From Loxodes magnus (taxonomy: Eukaryota; Ciliophora; Karyorelictea; Loxodida; Loxodidae): DNA of 64,000 nt. The stretch is taken from the NCBI GenBank assembly GCA_946699065.1, contig CAMPDV010000043.1, positions 806,001 through 870,000 of the forward strand, given 5' to 3'. The notes below the pieces were generated by a model. It was not told the DNA's origin. It saw only the letters and a list, made by a program, of their open reading frames with translations, and did not search any database. This document shows positions 60,655 to 64,000 of this stretch, one piece after another. The position numbers were made by a program, and so were the translations under genes. Position 1 is the first letter of the stretch. Each line of letters begins with the position of its first letter.

Positions 60655-62099
60655 ATTCTTTTTAATTAGTACAATTTAAGCTTTTTATATTAATTAGTTA
60701 ATTTGTTACTATTTGCTCTCTAAAGTCCTCTTTATATACTTATTTCTACTCCTAATCAATTCCATCTGAGCAATTCCTTTTAACTTAGAGAATAGCTTAC
60801 TAAATCTACAAATAGGATAAGTTTTTATAGATCATACTATACTTAGACCAAGCAAGCTTTCTATTAAGATGCTTTTGTTTTAATACTAGCATGCTAAACT
60901 AATCTAAATATAGAGAATATAGATGCATAAGCTTACTAGTTACTCTTTATTTAATGCTAGTACTCTCAAGTAAGTTTAGGTATAATAGATTTAGAAAGTC
61001 TAATTATACTTTAAATTAATTCTGGTATATCAATATTATAACTTCCTCTACTGTTTCTAAAATAGTTTAACAGCTTTTTACACTTCATCCTTGTAATCTA
61101 ATTCTTAAGTTTAACGCTTAAATTAGGGAAGAGTTTAAGAGCCTGCTTGCATGTATAGATTATATAGTAAGTAGTATGGTATTAATTTAGTTAGCCTTCA
61201 TATCTAGCACCTTGCTTGTGATTTGAGTTGTATACTAGATAAATGTATTGAATTGACTTTAGCATGCTTTATATGTTCTAAGTCATTTAATCTAAGTTAT
61301 TTTTTCCTACTGTCTACTTATTAATCATTATAGCAAACATTTTATTCTAATATCACATAAATCTTTGATACTTAAGGAATACCATTCTCATAATGGTGTT
61401 GTAAAAATAAAGAATAGTCAGTTATTTAAATTAAAGCATAAGCATTTCTTAGCTAGTATAATAGAATGCTAAAGATGATATAATAGCCATTTAATGATTC
61501 TTCATTACTTGCAATCTGAAAGAATATCATGATAGCAATTGAACTAATTGCTCCTTATTAAAGCTCATTGAAGTTTTTAAATATTACTTCAATTTAATGC
61601 TCAAATCTTGAAAGATTTTAATTGACCATTTAAAGAAATGAATAGGCTTTAAAGCAAATGGAAGCTAAATATGTTAATTGAACTTTCTTATTAAAGAGAT
61701 AATTAAAATGACTAGAATTGCTATTTTGTACTAGGAGCATTTTAGAAATCTAGAATAATTGTCTAAGTATTAGTTCATACTTTTACAAGAAGATAGCCTA
61801 CTGGCTTTTAATAAAGGGCACAGCTTCCCTAAATTTAATCTAATTAAGGTATAAATCTTATAATAATCAGAATCAAGATACTTATACCAAAAAGCTGGTA
61901 TAATAGCTTTAAAAGGCATATTTAGAAAGGATGAAGTTTGTTCTTTTAAAAAGTTAACTGTAGAATTTAAAAGAACAAGGATAATTAAGTGAAGCTAATA
62001 AATATATAAACAAATATTATACCTAAAATGGAGAAATTAAAAAATACTTATATTTGACTAAGAAACCATTTGAATTCTCAACACCAAGATCGCAATTGA
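60655..62099. other. AT-rich intergenic stretch
   Basis: Nothing recognised on either strand apart from the promoter sides of the two divergent genes. Confidence 0.5.
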
Positions 62100-62924
62100 A
62101 TGTAAAACTTAGAGCCCTTTATTGTGTTCCCACTTGATGCTATACAGTACTTATACATAATTTATATGCTGGGCTGCTTTTTGTGCCTTTCGTTAGTAAT
62201 ACCTCACTTTTATATTTGCTACTAATATTTTTTTTACTGATGGAACGAAAGTTATCTCATGTTTTTATGGTTACTGCTAATAAGTATCTTCAAAATTATC
62301 GAAGTTCCTTTCAGAGTTCTAATGGTTATTATAATTTCTCGAATTCGCTAATAGCAATAGAATCAAGTTGAGCTTTTAATGGTCTATCTGAGAACAAAGC
62401 TGTTTCACTATACTTCAAGAATGTCCCAAATAACTCATATTTTGTACGTGCTTGGATTCATATTGCTTCTGTGCTTCTACCAATACTTCTCAGATGCTTA
62501 TTACTTCTTTTTGTTTAGTTGGAGTTTAGTGGGGATTTACATGCTTCGACTTCTCATAAACTTCATGTTTTTCGTTAAAAGATTTATTCCTCTTTACAGA
62601 AACAATGTCTACTAAGAAAGAGCACACTTAAATAACGAAGAAATTTAAAATTTAGGTCAAGTTTACCCCAAAACTGATAGTATCCAAGAAAGCTGCTTAG
62701 TATGCAGAGAGGAATTTATCATGAATGAACAAATTAGATAGCTTCCATGTGAGGGGCAGCATAAATTTCATAATTCATGTGTTTCAAAGTGGCTTAATGT
62801 TTCAGCTAGCTGTCCTTATTGCAGTAAAACGTTTAAGAAAAGAGAAAACTTTATGAATATAGAAGATTATGAAGAAGAACTCATGTACTAAAATGAAAAT
62901 CAACAAGATAATAACCCAATGTGA
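62100..62924 (+). CDS. multi-pass membrane RING-H2 E3 ubiquitin ligase
   Basis: ATG 62100, stop TGA 62922-62924, 274 residues, no intron. The N-terminal part has about five hydrophobic segments (FPLDAIQYLYIIYMLGCFLC, YLMFLWLLLISIFKII, VLMVIIISRIR, LYVLGFILLLCFYQYFSDAY, FFLFSWSLVGIYMLRLLINF). A cytosolic RING-H2 finger follows at residues about 197-240: SCLVCREEF, LPC, HKFHNSCVSKWL, CPYC, giving the C3H2C3 zinc ligands. The tail is acidic (MNIEDYEEELMYQNENQQ). Membrane RING-H2 ligases of this build work in ER or endosomal protein quality control. All six conserved Cys and both His are present, so catalytic competence is likely. A shorter start at 62379 would lose the first membrane segments. 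Confidence 0.82.
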
Positions 62925-63573
62925 TTTTATCGTTACATACTTAATTCTTCAAAATCTTAAAATAAAGCTTATTTAATATTATTGATCTAACTCTTCTTCT
63001 CTACTCTCTAATACTCTTATAAGTACACTCTTTATCTAGCTTTCTTTTAGTCCTTGCTTCTATTTTTCAGATTTGTTATATAATCTTATTCTAATAAATC
63101 TACTCATTATGCTATATTTTTGGAAATATGATGATGGTCTAGTTAAGCTGAGTGATATAAAGGTATCTGAATATTAAGGATTATAAATGGGGGATATTAT
63201 GAGTAAGGATAAATGGAATCTAAATAAGCAATTTATAGCTTAACTCCAATAAAAATAATAGCTTATGGATACTAGCAATCATTTCCCTTTTATTTTCCCT
63301 TCTTTTTTTCCTTTTTATTCATTGATATAAAATACCAAATTACAGAAGCTTATATTATGATTAGTAAATAGCACTAAATAAGTGAGGGATAATATTAAGG
63401 TGAAATAGGAAAGTATTGAAGCTGGAAAATATTTGAAATGAAAGTCCTTTAAAAATTATTTTACCTTCTAATAAATTGTATAACTTACTTATAGCTTTTC
63501 TCTTAAAGATGCTATCTTATAAGCAAACCTAAAGTTTTCTATATCTTGCTATTTTTCCATTTTTTAAGTAAAA
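62925..63573. other. AT-rich intergenic stretch
   Basis: Nothing recognised. Confidence 0.45.
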
Positions 63574-64000
63574 ATGAGTTTAATGGATCAAAAGCAAATA
63601 AGATAAATATTCGAGCTAACTATCTTTTTCTGATTTTTTCATGTGGGAATGAAAAAATTTAGTGACTAATTTTATAGCATTGAGTGAGTCTAGGTATAAG
63701 TACTTAATTAATATCCAAGAAGATATAAAATTAATAAAGTTGCTAATTTCATTTATCTTCCTTTTTGTTCCTGTTTCCTACTTCATTTCACAAAAGTTAA
63801 TAAATGGGATACATTTAAATAAGATGCTCTAGAATTTATTAGCTAATATATTGAAATGTGTATAAAGATAGCAGTCAAAGGAACTTAAGTTTAAAATTAG
63901 AAGCTTTAAACTATGTTTTGCTAATTAGCTTTGAAGCTATAACGCAATTTCTCCTCATAGCACATTCTCTAGTATTTCAAAGCTTCTCTATTAAGATTAA
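63574..64000 (+). CDS. possible unknown protein, 3' end cut by window
   Basis: ATG 63574 opens a frame to the window edge with some coding character in its start (MSLMDQKQIRQIFELTIF) and middle (KVNKWDTFKQDALEFISQYI, then EMCIKIAVKGTQ). A short intron near 63690-63720 is possible. The acidic content is only about 6%, so it could be non-coding. No family recognised. Confidence 0.28.

Overview
The window reads as nuclear DNA of a ciliate with a reassigned genetic code, most like a karyorelict such as Loxodes. It is very AT-rich. Translated with the standard code almost every gene is cut to pieces. Read with TAA and TAG as glutamine and TGA as tryptophan, long conserved proteins appear, and nearly all of them end at a TGA. 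The assignment can be checked at conserved positions: TAA is the Gln of the IGQG loop of a PAK-like kinase, TAG is the Gln of GKQCRERW in an R2R3-Myb protein, and TGA is the Trp of DIWA and DPWI in a second kinase and of the Myb repeats. This matches the karyorelict nuclear code (NCBI table 27), in which TGA is both Trp and the terminator. Genes are interrupted by very short GT..AG introns, mostly 16-22 nt, with one candidate of 25 nt. Species identity is inference.

Layout: 0-10 kb holds a 5'-truncated protein, a leucine-rich-repeat protein, a small unknown protein and a 1334-residue secreted Cys-rich repeat protein. 11-21 kb holds a membrane protein, unknown low-complexity proteins, a LamG-GT13 glycosyltransferase and a TEX264-like protein. 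21-31 kb holds two tandem seven-TM receptors, a FYVE/PBD/PAK-like kinase, and a protein with TFKPQIN repeats. 32-43 kb holds an unknown protein, a type I Cys-rich membrane protein, a TRIM-like RING/B-box/PHR protein and a large LRR protein. 44-53 kb holds two disordered proteins, an R2R3-Myb protein and a CAMK/SNF1-like kinase. 54-63 kb holds a second type I Cys-rich protein, an SK-type potassium channel, an amino-acid transporter and a multi-TM RING-H2 protein.

There are no operons. Genes lie on both strands, separated by 0.1-1.5 kb of AT-rich sequence in which I see little. The content is rich in sensing and signalling (receptors, kinases, a channel, surface proteins) and in ubiquitin and secretory-pathway proteins, as expected of a free-living protist. 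I recognised no rRNA or tRNA gene, mobile element or CRISPR array.

Limits: because all three classical stop codons are sense, any frame is open, so small ORFs cannot be trusted on openness alone. I accepted them only when charged-residue content, motifs, intron phase or a signal peptide supported them. Exon joints were placed by eye.
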